This document shows positions 17,992-25,608 of a DNA stretch of 64,000 bases, piece after piece. The notes under the pieces were generated by a model. That model had not been told where the DNA came from. It did no database searches and saw nothing but the letters and a program-made list of their open reading frames with translations. Source of the DNA: Ignavibacteriales bacterium UBA1304 (GTDB lineage: Bacteria; Bacteroidota; Ignavibacteria; Ignavibacteriales; Ignavibacteriaceae). Every line of letters begins with the position of its first letter. The stretch's first letter is position 1. The DNA lies in contig DBTY01000021.1 of the NCBI GenBank assembly GCA_002307295.1, positions 115,910 to 179,909 on the forward strand. The letters are read 5' to 3'. Both the position numbers and the translations under genes were made by a program.

Positions 17992-19821
17992 ATGATGAAT
18001 TTCAGAGATAGATTAGGCAAACAGGTAATTGTATTTGACGGCGGAACGGGGACTTATCTTTACGAAAAAGGGATATACATTAACCGCTGTTATGACGAAT
18101 TAAACCTTACCAACCCGGAATTAGTAGCCGAAGTGCATAAGGATTATATTAATGCAGGCGCCGACATAGTTGAGACTAATACCTTTGGCGCAAATGTAAT
18201 AAAACTTAAACCGCACGGATTAAGCGATAAAGTATATGAAATTAATTTGCGCGGAGCTCAAATTGCTAAATCTGTCGCTGGAGAAACTGCGCTTGTTGCA
18301 GGCTCTGTAGGTCCTTTGGGCGTGCAGCTTGAACCGCTTGGCAAAGTTAGATATGAAGAAGCAAAAGAAGCCTTTAAAGAACAAATAAAAGGCTTGCTTG
18401 ACGGTAAAGTTGATTTGATTGTATTTGAAACTTTTGGAAGCGTAAACGAATTATCCCAGGCAATAAAAGCCCTTAAAGAGCTTGACGCCAACATGCCTAT
18501 TATGGCTCAGATGACTATAAATGACGAAGGGCATTTATTAAGCGGCGCGCCTCTTTCTGTTTTTGTTAATAAATTAAAAGCTTATAACGTTGATGTAATT
18601 GGTTTGAATTGTTCTGTAGGGCCTAAATCTATGCTTGAAGCGATGGAAACGCTAAAGAGTCTTACTACGATTCCAATTTCAGTGCAGCCTAATGCAGGAG
18701 TTCCTCAAAATATTGGCGGACGTAATATTTATATGGCTTCGCCAGAATATATGGCCGAATATGCGAAAAGGTTTATTCAAAAAGGAGCCAATGTAATTGG
18801 CGGATGCTGCGGAACAAATCCGACTCATATAAAAGCTATTCGCAAAGCGGTGCACGCGTTACAGCCTTCTAAAAGGTTAGACGTTCAGATAAAAGAACTT
18901 GCTATAGAAAAACCTGCCGAAGTAAAAATAGTTGAAAAAGCGGATAAATCGCGCTTAGCAAATAAATTATTAAAAAAAGAATTTGTAAGCTTAGTAGAAC
19001 TTGTCTCGCCAAGAGGCGTATCTCCGCAAAGAGAAATTGAAAAGGCGAGAAAATTATTTAATCATGGCATCGACGCTATTAATATTCCAGATGGACCAAG
19101 AGCATCTGCGCGCATGTCGGCGCTTGCATTGGCTTCTATATTGCATAGAGAAGTTGGCATTGAACCTATATTGCATATTGCTTGTAGAGACAGAAATATT
19201 ATTGGCATGCAATCCGATTTGCTTGGAGCTTGGGCCTTAGGAATAAGAAATATTTTAGCAATTACAGGGGATCCGCCCAAATTAGGGAATTATCCGGACG
19301 CAACTGCTGTTTTCGATGTAGATGCAATCGGTTTAACAAATCTTATTTCAAGATTGAATAACGGATTGGATCTTGCGGGCAACCCAATAGGAGAGCCTAC
19401 AGGCTTTAATGTTGCCGTTGGAGTTAATCCCGGAGCCATAAATCTTGATGAGGAAATAAGAAGACTTGACTGGAAAATTGAGGCGGGCGCAGAGTATATG
19501 ATTACGCAGCCGGTATTTGATTTGAAAATTTTAGAAAAGTTTCTTAAGCGCATTGAGTACATAAAATTGCCTCTTATTTGCGGAATCTGGCCTCTTGTTT
19601 CGTATCGCAATGCAGAGTTTATGAATAATGAAGTTCCGGGCGCTTCAGTTCCTGACGATATTATGGATAGAATGCGGAAAACTAATTCCAAAGAAGAAGG
19701 TTTTGAGAAGGGAATTGAAATAGCTAACGAAACATTTAACCAGATAAAATCTGTCGTAAGCGGCGTGCAGCTTGCTGCTCCGCTTGGAAGGATAGACGCA
19801 ATTTTTAAGATACTCGAATAA
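17992..19821 (+). CDS. Bifunctional homocysteine S-methyltransferase / methylenetetrahydrofolate reductase
   Basis: A 609-residue fusion. Residues 1-290 form a cobalamin-independent-type homocysteine methyltransferase barrel (FDGGTGTYLYEKG; zinc cysteines in GLNCSVGP and IGGCCGTNP), and residues 325-605 form a MetF-like reductase (SPRGVSPQREIEKA, ILAITGDPPKLG, QPVFDLKILEKFL). Together they reduce methylene-THF and methylate homocysteine for methionine supply. The MetH folate and B12 domains are missing, so the methyl donor for the first half may be S-methylmethionine, SAM or a B12 partner. Same architecture as Bacillus YitJ. The start has ATGATG and no clear Shine-Dalgarno. I see no SAM riboswitch upstream. 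Confidence 0.92.
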   Translation: MMNFRDRLGKQVIVFDGGTGTYLYEKGIYINRCYDELNLTNPELVAEVHKDYINAGADIVETNTFGANVIKLKPHGLSDKVYEINLRGAQIAKSVAGETALVAGSVGPLGVQLEPLGKVRYEEAKEAFKEQIKGLLDGKVDLIVFETFGSVNELSQAIKALKELDANMPIMAQMTINDEGHLLSGAPLSVFVNKLKAYNVDVIGLNCSVGPKSMLEAMETLKSLTTIPISVQPNAGVPQNIGGRNIYMASPEYMAEYAKRFIQKGANVIGGCCGTNPTHIKAIRKAVHALQPSKRLDVQIKELAIEKPAEVKIVEKADKSRLANKLLKKEFVSLVELVSPRGVSPQREIEKARKLFNHGIDAINIPDGPRASARMSALALASILHREVGIEPILHIACRDRNIIGMQSDLLGAWALGIRNILAITGDPPKLGNYPDATAVFDVDAIGLTNLISRLNNGLDLAGNPIGEPTGFNVAVGVNPGAINLDEEIRRLDWKIEAGAEYMITQPVFDLKILEKFLKRIEYIKLPLICGIWPLVSYRNAEFMNNEVPGASVPDDIMDRMRKTNSKEEGFEKGIEIANETFNQIKSVVSGVQLAAPLGRIDAIFKILE

Positions 19822-19841
19822 ATATAGCGTGTAATAATATA

Positions 19842-20087
19842 ATGAAAAAGAAATCTCTGCCGGATGATGAATTCAGCAAACTTGATGTTCAGTTCTGTAC
19901 CGAATGCCAGAAGGATTTAGATAATTTCTTCCTTTCGGAAAAGTCCAAAGATATTAAAGAAGTAAAAGCCAATCATGAAAATTGCAAGCAAATTGGCAAA
20001 TTTAAGGGGGAAATGTGCTCAAAAATATTTATAGCTAAAATGGAAGAAGAACTAAACGATTTTGAGAACGATTCTGATACAGATTGA
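19842..20087 (+). CDS. Small cysteine-containing hypothetical protein
   Basis: An 81-residue acidic, soluble protein of unknown function. Four cysteines in the pattern C-T-E-C near residue 19, then C near 49 and 59 (HENCKQIGK...GEMCSKIF), could bind zinc or iron. It follows the methyltransferase/reductase gene by 20 nt on the same strand, so is likely cotranscribed. The C-terminus is Asp/Glu rich. I see no known domain; codon use is like that of neighbours, which supports it as real. Confidence 0.6.
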   Translation: MKKKSLPDDEFSKLDVQFCTECQKDLDNFFLSEKSKDIKEVKANHENCKQIGKFKGEMCSKIFIAKMEEELNDFENDSDTD

Positions 20088-20142
20088 TTGATTTAATTCT
20101 CATCTAACTAAATCATCTGATATTATTTTGCATATATAAAAA

Positions 20143-20526
20143 TCATCTCATTACTAAAAAGCTTGAGTAACCGGAGAATTTTTTCGCGCCTCTTTTGTTT
20201 TTAGGAACAGAACAATCAACAAAAATAGAGTATATGCCTCCTATAGGAGCCAATATATTGTTGGCGTCTTTATAATCCCAGTATGCGCGATAATTTCCGG
20301 GAGCAAGAACTCCATCGTATATAACCATAATAGTATCTTTTAGGTTTGAAAACCCGCCTGCCATTCCAGAAAATATTATAATTTTTATGTTTACAGTGTC
20401 AGGGAGACTAATTTTCATTCCATTTACATTATATCCAATTGGGATTTCGGAATTTAATTTTTCAACTTTATTTTGCGCAAACGTAATTATTGAAACAAAA
20501 ATAATTAAGATAAAACACTTGAACAT
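20143..20526 (-). CDS. Small secreted protein with FlgD/Ig-like fold
   Basis: A 127-residue exported protein. The start is placed at the ATG at 20526 because GGGAG (complement of 20532-20536) lies just upstream; an in-frame GTG 12 nt earlier is a poorer choice. Signal peptide FKCFILIIFVSIITFAQ. The middle segment APGNYRAYWDYKDANN...APIGGIYSIFV matches the FlgD-like/T9SS-tail Ig pattern (GxYxxxWDGxDxxGxxVxxGxYxY), which occurs in extracellular proteins of this phylum. No catalytic features. Likely a surface or periplasmic structural protein; function unknown. Confidence 0.7.
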   Translation of the reverse strand: MFKCFILIIFVSIITFAQNKVEKLNSEIPIGYNVNGMKISLPDTVNIKIIIFSGMAGGFSNLKDTIMVIYDGVLAPGNYRAYWDYKDANNILAPIGGIYSIFVDCSVPKNKRGAKKFSGYSSFLVMR

Positions 20527-20578
20527 ATTGCTCCCCACTTAAGTAATGAAAAAAGATTGTTGTATGTTTTAAATATAA

Positions 20579-20604
20579 CAATATTTTAACAAATTAAAAT
20601 ATTG
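20579..20604. repeat. 11-bp inverted repeat in divergent intergenic region
   Basis: CAATATTTTAA (20579-20589), loop CAAA, TTAAAATATTG (20594-20604), perfect. It lies between the divergently read secreted-protein gene and mnmA. A second looser stem, CCTCAAT / ATTGAGG (20605-20611, 20631-20637), directly follows. Could be an operator or transcript structure; no named regulator is implied. Confidence 0.4.
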
Positions 20605-20704
20605 CCTCAATTTTTGCAAATTTTTATGTGATTGAGGTATTAGCAAATACTAATCTATTTAGTTATATTTATTTTTTAAATTTTAGAAAGTACGTAGGTA
20701 TTTA

Positions 20705-21805
20705 TTGGCTAAGGATAGAGTGATTGTGGCCATGAGCGGAGGAGTTGATTCTTCCGTTGCAGCGGCGCTTTTGGTTAAGCAAGGATACGATGTAATAGGC
20801 GTAACAATGAAAACCTGGGGCTTTATGGAAGTAGGCGGCGCCCCGAAACATGAATCTGGCTGTTGTTCATTAGATACTATTTTTGACGCTAAAAACGTAG
20901 CCGATTCGTTGGGTTTTCCGCATTATACGGTCGATTTCACAAAACAGTTTGAAGAAGCTGTTATTGATAATTTTGTAGACGAGTATCTGCATGGCAGAAC
21001 TCCGAACCCATGCGTTATCTGTAACCGTAAAATAAAATGGGAGGAAATGCTTAAAAAAGCGGATTCTCTCGACGCTAAATATGTGGCGACCGGGCATTAT
21101 GCAAAAGTTGAGTTCTCTGAAATAAATAAAAGATATTGTCTTAAAGCTTCTGTCGATAATAAAAAAGATCAGACCTATGCTTTGTGGGGCTTAACTCAGG
21201 AAAGTTTAAGCAGAACTCTATTCCCTTTAGGCGATTACACAAAACCAGAGATAAGAAAAATAGCTCAGGATTGCCAGATTAAAACTGCAAACAAACCCGA
21301 TAGCCAGGAAATTTGTTTTGTGGCTGATAATAATTATGAGCGGTTTTTGCGTGAAAAAATTCCTGACGTTATAGAAAATATTGAAAAAGGCGACTTGGTC
21401 TATAAAGGCAAAAAAATTGGCGTTCACAAAGGCGTCCCTTTTTACACCGTAGGCCAAAGAAAAGGGCTTGGAATAGCTTTAGGTTCTCCTGTTTATGTTA
21501 CAAAGATCGACTATGAAAACAATGTGATAGAGATTGGAGATAAAGAAGAGTTAGGGCAACATACTCTTATTGCTCAGGAAGTAAATTATATAAGTTTATC
21601 GGAGTTAAAGAAAAACTCCGTAGTTAATTGCAAAATACGATATGCTGATAAAGGTTCTCCGGCAGAAGTAATAAATGCCGATGAAAACATGTTTGAGGTA
21701 AAATTTCTTGAACCTAAAAATGCAATAACGCCAGGCCAGTCAGCGGCGTTATATGACGAACAGGGATATGTTTTGGCCGGAGGAATAATTAAAGAAGGTA
21801 AATAA
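20705..21805 (+). CDS. mnmA: tRNA-specific 2-thiouridylase
   Basis: A 366-residue ATP-dependent enzyme that thiolates U34 in tRNA-Lys, -Glu and -Gln using sulfur relayed from a cysteine desulfurase. PP-loop SGGVDSSVAA at residues 10-19; first catalytic Cys in TPNPCVICNRKIKW; second in SQEICFV; family segment FYTVGQRKGLG. A TTG at 20705 is the start that gives the family N-terminus (AKDRVIVAMSGG); no upstream ATG is available in frame. It heads a plus-strand run leading into translation and segregation genes. Confidence 0.96.
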   Translation: MAKDRVIVAMSGGVDSSVAAALLVKQGYDVIGVTMKTWGFMEVGGAPKHESGCCSLDTIFDAKNVADSLGFPHYTVDFTKQFEEAVIDNFVDEYLHGRTPNPCVICNRKIKWEEMLKKADSLDAKYVATGHYAKVEFSEINKRYCLKASVDNKKDQTYALWGLTQESLSRTLFPLGDYTKPEIRKIAQDCQIKTANKPDSQEICFVADNNYERFLREKIPDVIENIEKGDLVYKGKKIGVHKGVPFYTVGQRKGLGIALGSPVYVTKIDYENNVIEIGDKEELGQHTLIAQEVNYISLSELKKNSVVNCKIRYADKGSPAEVINADENMFEVKFLEPKNAITPGQSAALYDEQGYVLAGGIIKEGK

Positions 21806-21808
21806 TAA

Positions 21809-21997
21809 ATGCATAGAAAATGGTTTTATATTTTTAGCATATTAGTATTATTAATTATCATTAGTTCTTTTATTTTAATTTGGACGAAGAGTATACCAAA
21901 TAAAACAGCGTTTTACTTGGTAATATTTGATATAGCTCTATTTATAGCAAGAACGGTTCTTAGATTATATTTCTTCATGAAAGATAGGAAAAATTAA
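21809..21997 (+). CDS. Small two-helix membrane protein
   Basis: A 62-residue protein with two hydrophobic segments (about residues 7-26 and 35-56) and basic ends, typical of a small inner-membrane protein. It begins 3 nt after the mnmA stop and is probably translated by read-on from it. No recognisable family. Accepted as real because of its tight spacing and hydrophobic pattern, but confidence is moderate. Confidence 0.5.
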   Translation: MHRKWFYIFSILVLLIIISSFILIWTKSIPNKTAFYLVIFDIALFIARTVLRLYFFMKDRKN

Positions 21998-22034
21998 GGA
22001 GGTCGTTTTCGAGTTTTCTGTAAAAAATAACGGA
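21996..22034 (+). promoter_or_regulatory. Displaced Shine-Dalgarno before HNH gene
   Basis: A strong AAGGAGG (21996-22002) overlaps the previous stop codon but lies 32 nt before the HNH ATG at 22035, too far for normal use. The frame is open through the gap with no ATG, GTG or TTG nearer to it. Either a non-standard start is used or the leader folds to bring the site close. Confidence 0.35.
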
Positions 22035-22538
22035 ATGCTTAATGCGAAGGTTCTTATTTTGAACCAAAGTTACGAACCTTTAACTGTCAGTACTATTAAA
22101 AAAGCTCTTATACTTGTTTATCTTGGAAAGGCTGAATTAGTCAAAAAAGATACGAGAAAAGAAATCAGATCAATTACAGAACGTTTTCCGTGTCCGAGCG
22201 TTATCAGACTTAAAAGATATATCAGCGTTCCTTATAGAAAGGTAATTCTGACAAGAAAAAACATTTTCAGGAGGGATTCTTTCCGTTGCGCTTATTGCGG
22301 CAGAGGGGATTTACGACTGACAGTTGATCATGTAATCCCTAAAGCAAAAGGAGGACAAGATAGCTGGGAAAACTTAGTTTGCGCCTGCACTGTTTGTAAT
22401 AACAAAAAGGGGGATGGAACCCCGGCAGAAGCAGGACTTAAACTTATGTTGAAACCTTTTATCCCGAGTCATATTATGTTCATTAAGAATTTTTCGTCTA
22501 AAATTGACGATAATTGGAAACCTTATCTGTATATTTAA
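22035..22538 (+). CDS. HNH endonuclease family protein
   Basis: A 167-residue protein with a C-terminal HNH nuclease domain: zinc cysteines C85-AY-C88, catalytic D98-H99 in TVDHVIPKAKGG, N/H region WENLV, and C118-TV-C121 NNKK. The N-terminal 70 residues (VLILNQSYEPLTVSTIKKAL) are typical of the compact chromosomal HNH proteins conserved in Bacteroidota, Chlorobi and cyanobacteria. These are not obviously mobile, and here it sits between mnmA and trpS in a housekeeping run. The biological substrate is not known. Confidence 0.88.
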   Translation: MLNAKVLILNQSYEPLTVSTIKKALILVYLGKAELVKKDTRKEIRSITERFPCPSVIRLKRYISVPYRKVILTRKNIFRRDSFRCAYCGRGDLRLTVDHVIPKAKGGQDSWENLVCACTVCNNKKGDGTPAEAGLKLMLKPFIPSHIMFIKNFSSKIDDNWKPYLYI

Positions 22539-22561
22539 ATAATTAATTATTATATCTATTT

Positions 22562-23542
22562 ATGGCAAAAAAAAGAATTTTAAGCGGTATGCGTCCTACA
22601 GGCAAGCTTCATTTAGGGCATTATGTAGGAGCTTTAGAAAATTGGGTTAAACTTCAAAATGAGTATGACAACTTTCACTTAATAGCAGATTATCACGTAT
22701 TAACTACTAACCTGAATACTGATGATATTTACCAGAATTCGATTGAAATGGCTATCGACTGGTTAGCTTCAGGAATTAATCCTGAAAAAAGTCCTATTTT
22801 CAGACAATCTCAGGTAAAACAACATACGGAATTAAATTTAATATTTTCTATGCTTATTACTGCAAGCAGATTGGAAAGAAATCCTGCAGTTAAGGATCAG
22901 GTACGCGATCTAAAAATTGAAAATATCGCTTTTGGGCACTTAGGCTATCCTGTGCTTATGGCCGCAGATATTTTACTTTATAAAGGGAATGTTGTGCCAG
23001 TTGGCGACGACCAGATACCTCATGTAGAAATTGCTCGCGAAATGGCAAGAAAGTTTAATAACCAATATGGATTTGTTTTTGACGAGCCGGAAACGCTCTT
23101 AACAAAATTCTCGCGTCTTATGGGACTTGATGGCGACGCTAAAATGAGTAAATCACTAGGCAACTCCATTTTACTTTCTGACGAACCGGAGATTGTAAAA
23201 AGCAAATTAAAAAAAGCTGTTACAGATACTCAAAAAGTTAGAAAAGGCGACCCGGGTCGACCGGAGATTTGTTCAATATTTTCATATCAGCAAAGATTTA
23301 ACGAAGGCGAAACCGTAGAAATTGAAGCGGGCTGCCGTTCCGGAGCTCTTGGCTGTTTTGATTGCAAAATGAAATGCGCATCCAAAATTTCATCATTCCT
23401 TGAACCGATTCTTGAAAAAAGAAATTATTATGAAAACCGTTTAGACGAAGTAAAAAACGTGTTAAACGAAGGCGAAAAAACTGCAAGAGCAACGGCTGAA
23501 AGTACGATGACAGAAGTTAGAACAAAAATGAAATTAGGATAA
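22562..23542 (+). CDS. trpS: Tryptophanyl-tRNA synthetase
   Basis: A 326-residue class I aminoacyl-tRNA synthetase that charges tRNA-Trp. Visible motifs: MRPTGKLHLGHYVGAL (HIGH), the substrate segment LMAADILLYKGNVVPVGDDQ, and AKMSKSLGN (KMSKS). Length is usual for bacterial TrpRS. A pair of cysteines in GALGCFDCKMKC, close to the C-terminal part, suggests the iron-sulfur or zinc-binding variant known in some TrpRS. It is followed by scpA after 3 nt, so it is likely in the same operon. Confidence 0.96.
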   Translation: MAKKRILSGMRPTGKLHLGHYVGALENWVKLQNEYDNFHLIADYHVLTTNLNTDDIYQNSIEMAIDWLASGINPEKSPIFRQSQVKQHTELNLIFSMLITASRLERNPAVKDQVRDLKIENIAFGHLGYPVLMAADILLYKGNVVPVGDDQIPHVEIAREMARKFNNQYGFVFDEPETLLTKFSRLMGLDGDAKMSKSLGNSILLSDEPEIVKSKLKKAVTDTQKVRKGDPGRPEICSIFSYQQRFNEGETVEIEAGCRSGALGCFDCKMKCASKISSFLEPILEKRNYYENRLDEVKNVLNEGEKTARATAESTMTEVRTKMKLG

Positions 23543-23545
23543 TTC

Positions 23546-24265
23546 TTGTATAAAGTAAAGCTCGAAACATTTGAAGGTCCGCTTGATCTGTTATTATTTT
23601 TTATTAAGCGTGATGAACTGAATATATATGATATTCCTATTTCAAGAATTACGAAAGAGTTTCTTGAATATGTGAATTATATAAAATTACTGGATATTGA
23701 AGTCGCTGGAGATTTTATTCTCATGGCTTCAACTTTAATGCATATTAAAGTACGGATGCTTCTTCCAAAAGAAGTGGACGAAAAAGGAACTGAAATTGAT
23801 CCTAGAATGGATTTAATTCAGGCCCTTCTTGAATATAAGAGGTACAAGGAAGTCTCAGAAGACTTATCGTTCTTTGAAACTAATCAGAGAAAAATAAACT
23901 ATAGAGGCAATTATTCTGCCGACGAAAAAATTTCGCCGCCTGAATATGATATTTTACTTAAAAATGTAACTGTGTTTGATCTGGCTAAGTGCTTCAAAAA
24001 AGCAATAGACGGGATTAAAAAAGTTGTCGTTCACGAAATCAGGAAAATACCTATTTCGATTGAAGATCAGATAAATTTCATAATGACCAAACTTGAAGAC
24101 AATAAGCAGTTGAATTTTATAAGTCTTGTTGTTGAAATGAAAGAAAAAATAAGAATAGTGATAACGTTTGTGGCTTTATTGGAACTAACTAAAATGGGGC
24201 GAGTTGGAATTAAAGAGACAAGCGATTTTAATGATTTTGTAGTATATGCGATTCAAAATGGATAA
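23546..24265 (+). CDS. scpA: Segregation and condensation protein A
   Basis: A 239-residue kleisin subunit that bridges the SMC dimer with ScpB to organise and segregate chromosomes. The N-terminal motif FEGPLDLLLFFIKRDELNIYDIPI is the ScpA hallmark, and AGDFILMASTLMHIKVRMLLP follows. The C-terminal winged-helix (FISLVVEMKEKIRIVITFVALLEL) binds SMC heads. TTG start at 23546, 3 nt after trpS. The 3' end overlaps scpB, so the pair is coupled. Confidence 0.95.
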   Translation: MYKVKLETFEGPLDLLLFFIKRDELNIYDIPISRITKEFLEYVNYIKLLDIEVAGDFILMASTLMHIKVRMLLPKEVDEKGTEIDPRMDLIQALLEYKRYKEVSEDLSFFETNQRKINYRGNYSADEKISPPEYDILLKNVTVFDLAKCFKKAIDGIKKVVVHEIRKIPISIEDQINFIMTKLEDNKQLNFISLVVEMKEKIRIVITFVALLELTKMGRVGIKETSDFNDFVVYAIQNG

Positions 24266-24902
24266 AATTTATAACTCAATAATAGAAGCGTTAATATTTT
24301 CGTCTGATGAGCCAATTACGGCTCCCGAAATTCTAAAAGCAATTAAAGGAATTGACGGAGAAGACATTCAGATAACTCAGGAAGAAATTGAAGCCTGCAT
24401 CGACGAAGTAAACCAGAATTACGAAGAGAATAATTCGTTTTTCAAGATTGCTAAAATAGCCGGAGGTTACTTATACGGGACCAGACCGGAATATGCTAAA
24501 TATGTAGGCTATCTTTCATCAGAAAAAAGCAAAAGAAGGCTTAGCCAGGCCGCGCTTGAGACCCTTGCTATTATAGCGTATAAGCAGCCGATTACAAAGC
24601 CGGAACTTGAATCAATAAGAGGAGTAAACTCCGATTATATACTGAATACTCTTCTTGAAAAATGTTTGATAACAATTAATGGACGCTCTGAATCTGTGGG
24701 CCGTCCTTTATTGTATGGCACTACAAAGGAATTTTTACTTTATTTCGGCTTGGATAAATTGAGCGATTTGCCTAAACCGCGCGAGGTTGAAGAGATATTA
24801 AAAGATGAAGATTTTATTGAACAAAAAAGAAAAATAATGATGAATGCGATAGAAGAAACTATTGAAAACGAAATAAAGAGCGAATCAGATGAAACTAATT
24901 AG
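24258..24902 (+). CDS. scpB: Segregation and condensation protein B
   Basis: A 214-residue partner of ScpA with two winged-helix domains. Recognisable segment: LSQAALETLAIIAYKQPITKPELESIRGVNSDYILNTLLEK broken here at RGVNSD, and GRPLLYGTTKEFL. The ATG at 24258 gives the usual N-terminus MDKIYNSIIEALIFSSDEPI and an 8-nt overlap with scpA; an in-frame ATG 12 nt upstream is less likely. Ends 14 nt inside the pseudouridine synthase gene. Function as part of the SMC-ScpAB condensin. Confidence 0.94.
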   Translation: MDKIYNSIIEALIFSSDEPITAPEILKAIKGIDGEDIQITQEEIEACIDEVNQNYEENNSFFKIAKIAGGYLYGTRPEYAKYVGYLSSEKSKRRLSQAALETLAIIAYKQPITKPELESIRGVNSDYILNTLLEKCLITINGRSESVGRPLLYGTTKEFLLYFGLDKLSDLPKPREVEEILKDEDFIEQKRKIMMNAIEETIENEIKSESDETN

Positions 24903-25608
24903 ATTGAATAAATTTATCGCCGAAAGCGGAATATGTTCCCGTAGAAAAGCTGATGAATTAATTCTTCAGGAAAGAATTCAGGTTAATTCTAAAACAGTCT
25001 CCGACCTTGGTTCAAAAATTGATCCTGATGTAGATAAAGTCAGTTATGACGGCGAAACGATAAACATTATAAAACATGTTTACGTGCTGATGAATAAGCC
25101 TAAAGGCGTTGTGACTACTACGGCTGACGAAAAAAACAGAAGAACTGTGGTTGATTTAGTGGCCATAAAAGAAAAAGTTTTTCCGGTAGGCAGATTAGAT
25201 TATAACACGACAGGAGTGCTGTTGCTTACAAACGACGGAGATTTTGCGTATTACCTGACGCATCCTAAAAACAAAGTCAGAAGAGAGTATAGCGTTAATC
25301 TTGATCGTTCTTTAAGTAAGGAAGACGCAGAAAAAATGAAAAAAGGGGTCTTCATAGACGGAGTAAGAGGCAAATTTATTTCTGTCGTTTACCCAAATGA
25401 AAATTCTGGAAAGTTTGTTGTGGTAACTACCGAAGAAGGACGCAACCACTTTGTAAAAAATATGTTCCAAACATTGGGTTATACTGTAACCGGTTTAAAT
25501 AGAGATAGATTTGGTGATTTTACAGCCGATATTCCTACTGGCTCTTTTAGAATTTTAACCGATATAGAGGTTAACAGAGTGAAGGAAAAATATGAAAAAC
25601 GCACTTAA
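24889..25608 (+). CDS. 23S rRNA pseudouridine synthase (RluB/RsuA family)
   Basis: A 239-residue RNA modifying enzyme. The N-terminal S4 domain (RLNKFIAESGICSRRKADELI) binds rRNA and the catalytic domain carries the Asp motif VGRLDYNTTGVLLLTNDG with the conserved aspartate in GRLD. MNKPKGVVTT is the family fold signature. Best match by form is RluB (23S U2605), but RsuA/RluE/RluF cannot be excluded from sequence alone. Overlaps scpB by 14 nt and dacB by 17 nt, so the scpA-scpB-rlu-dacB set reads as one transcript; the scpB-rluB pairing is common across bacteria. Confidence 0.93.
   Translation: MKLIRLNKFIAESGICSRRKADELILQERIQVNSKTVSDLGSKIDPDVDKVSYDGETINIIKHVYVLMNKPKGVVTTTADEKNRRTVVDLVAIKEKVFPVGRLDYNTTGVLLLTNDGDFAYYLTHPKNKVRREYSVNLDRSLSKEDAEKMKKGVFIDGVRGKFISVVYPNENSGKFVVVTTEEGRNHFVKNMFQTLGYTVTGLNRDRFGDFTADIPTGSFRILTDIEVNRVKEKYEKRT

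Noticed and set aside
22035..22538. HNH protein as a homing endonuclease or group I intron product
   Set aside because: No intron signs, mnmA and trpS are intact, and this compact HNH type is a conserved chromosomal gene in the phylum.
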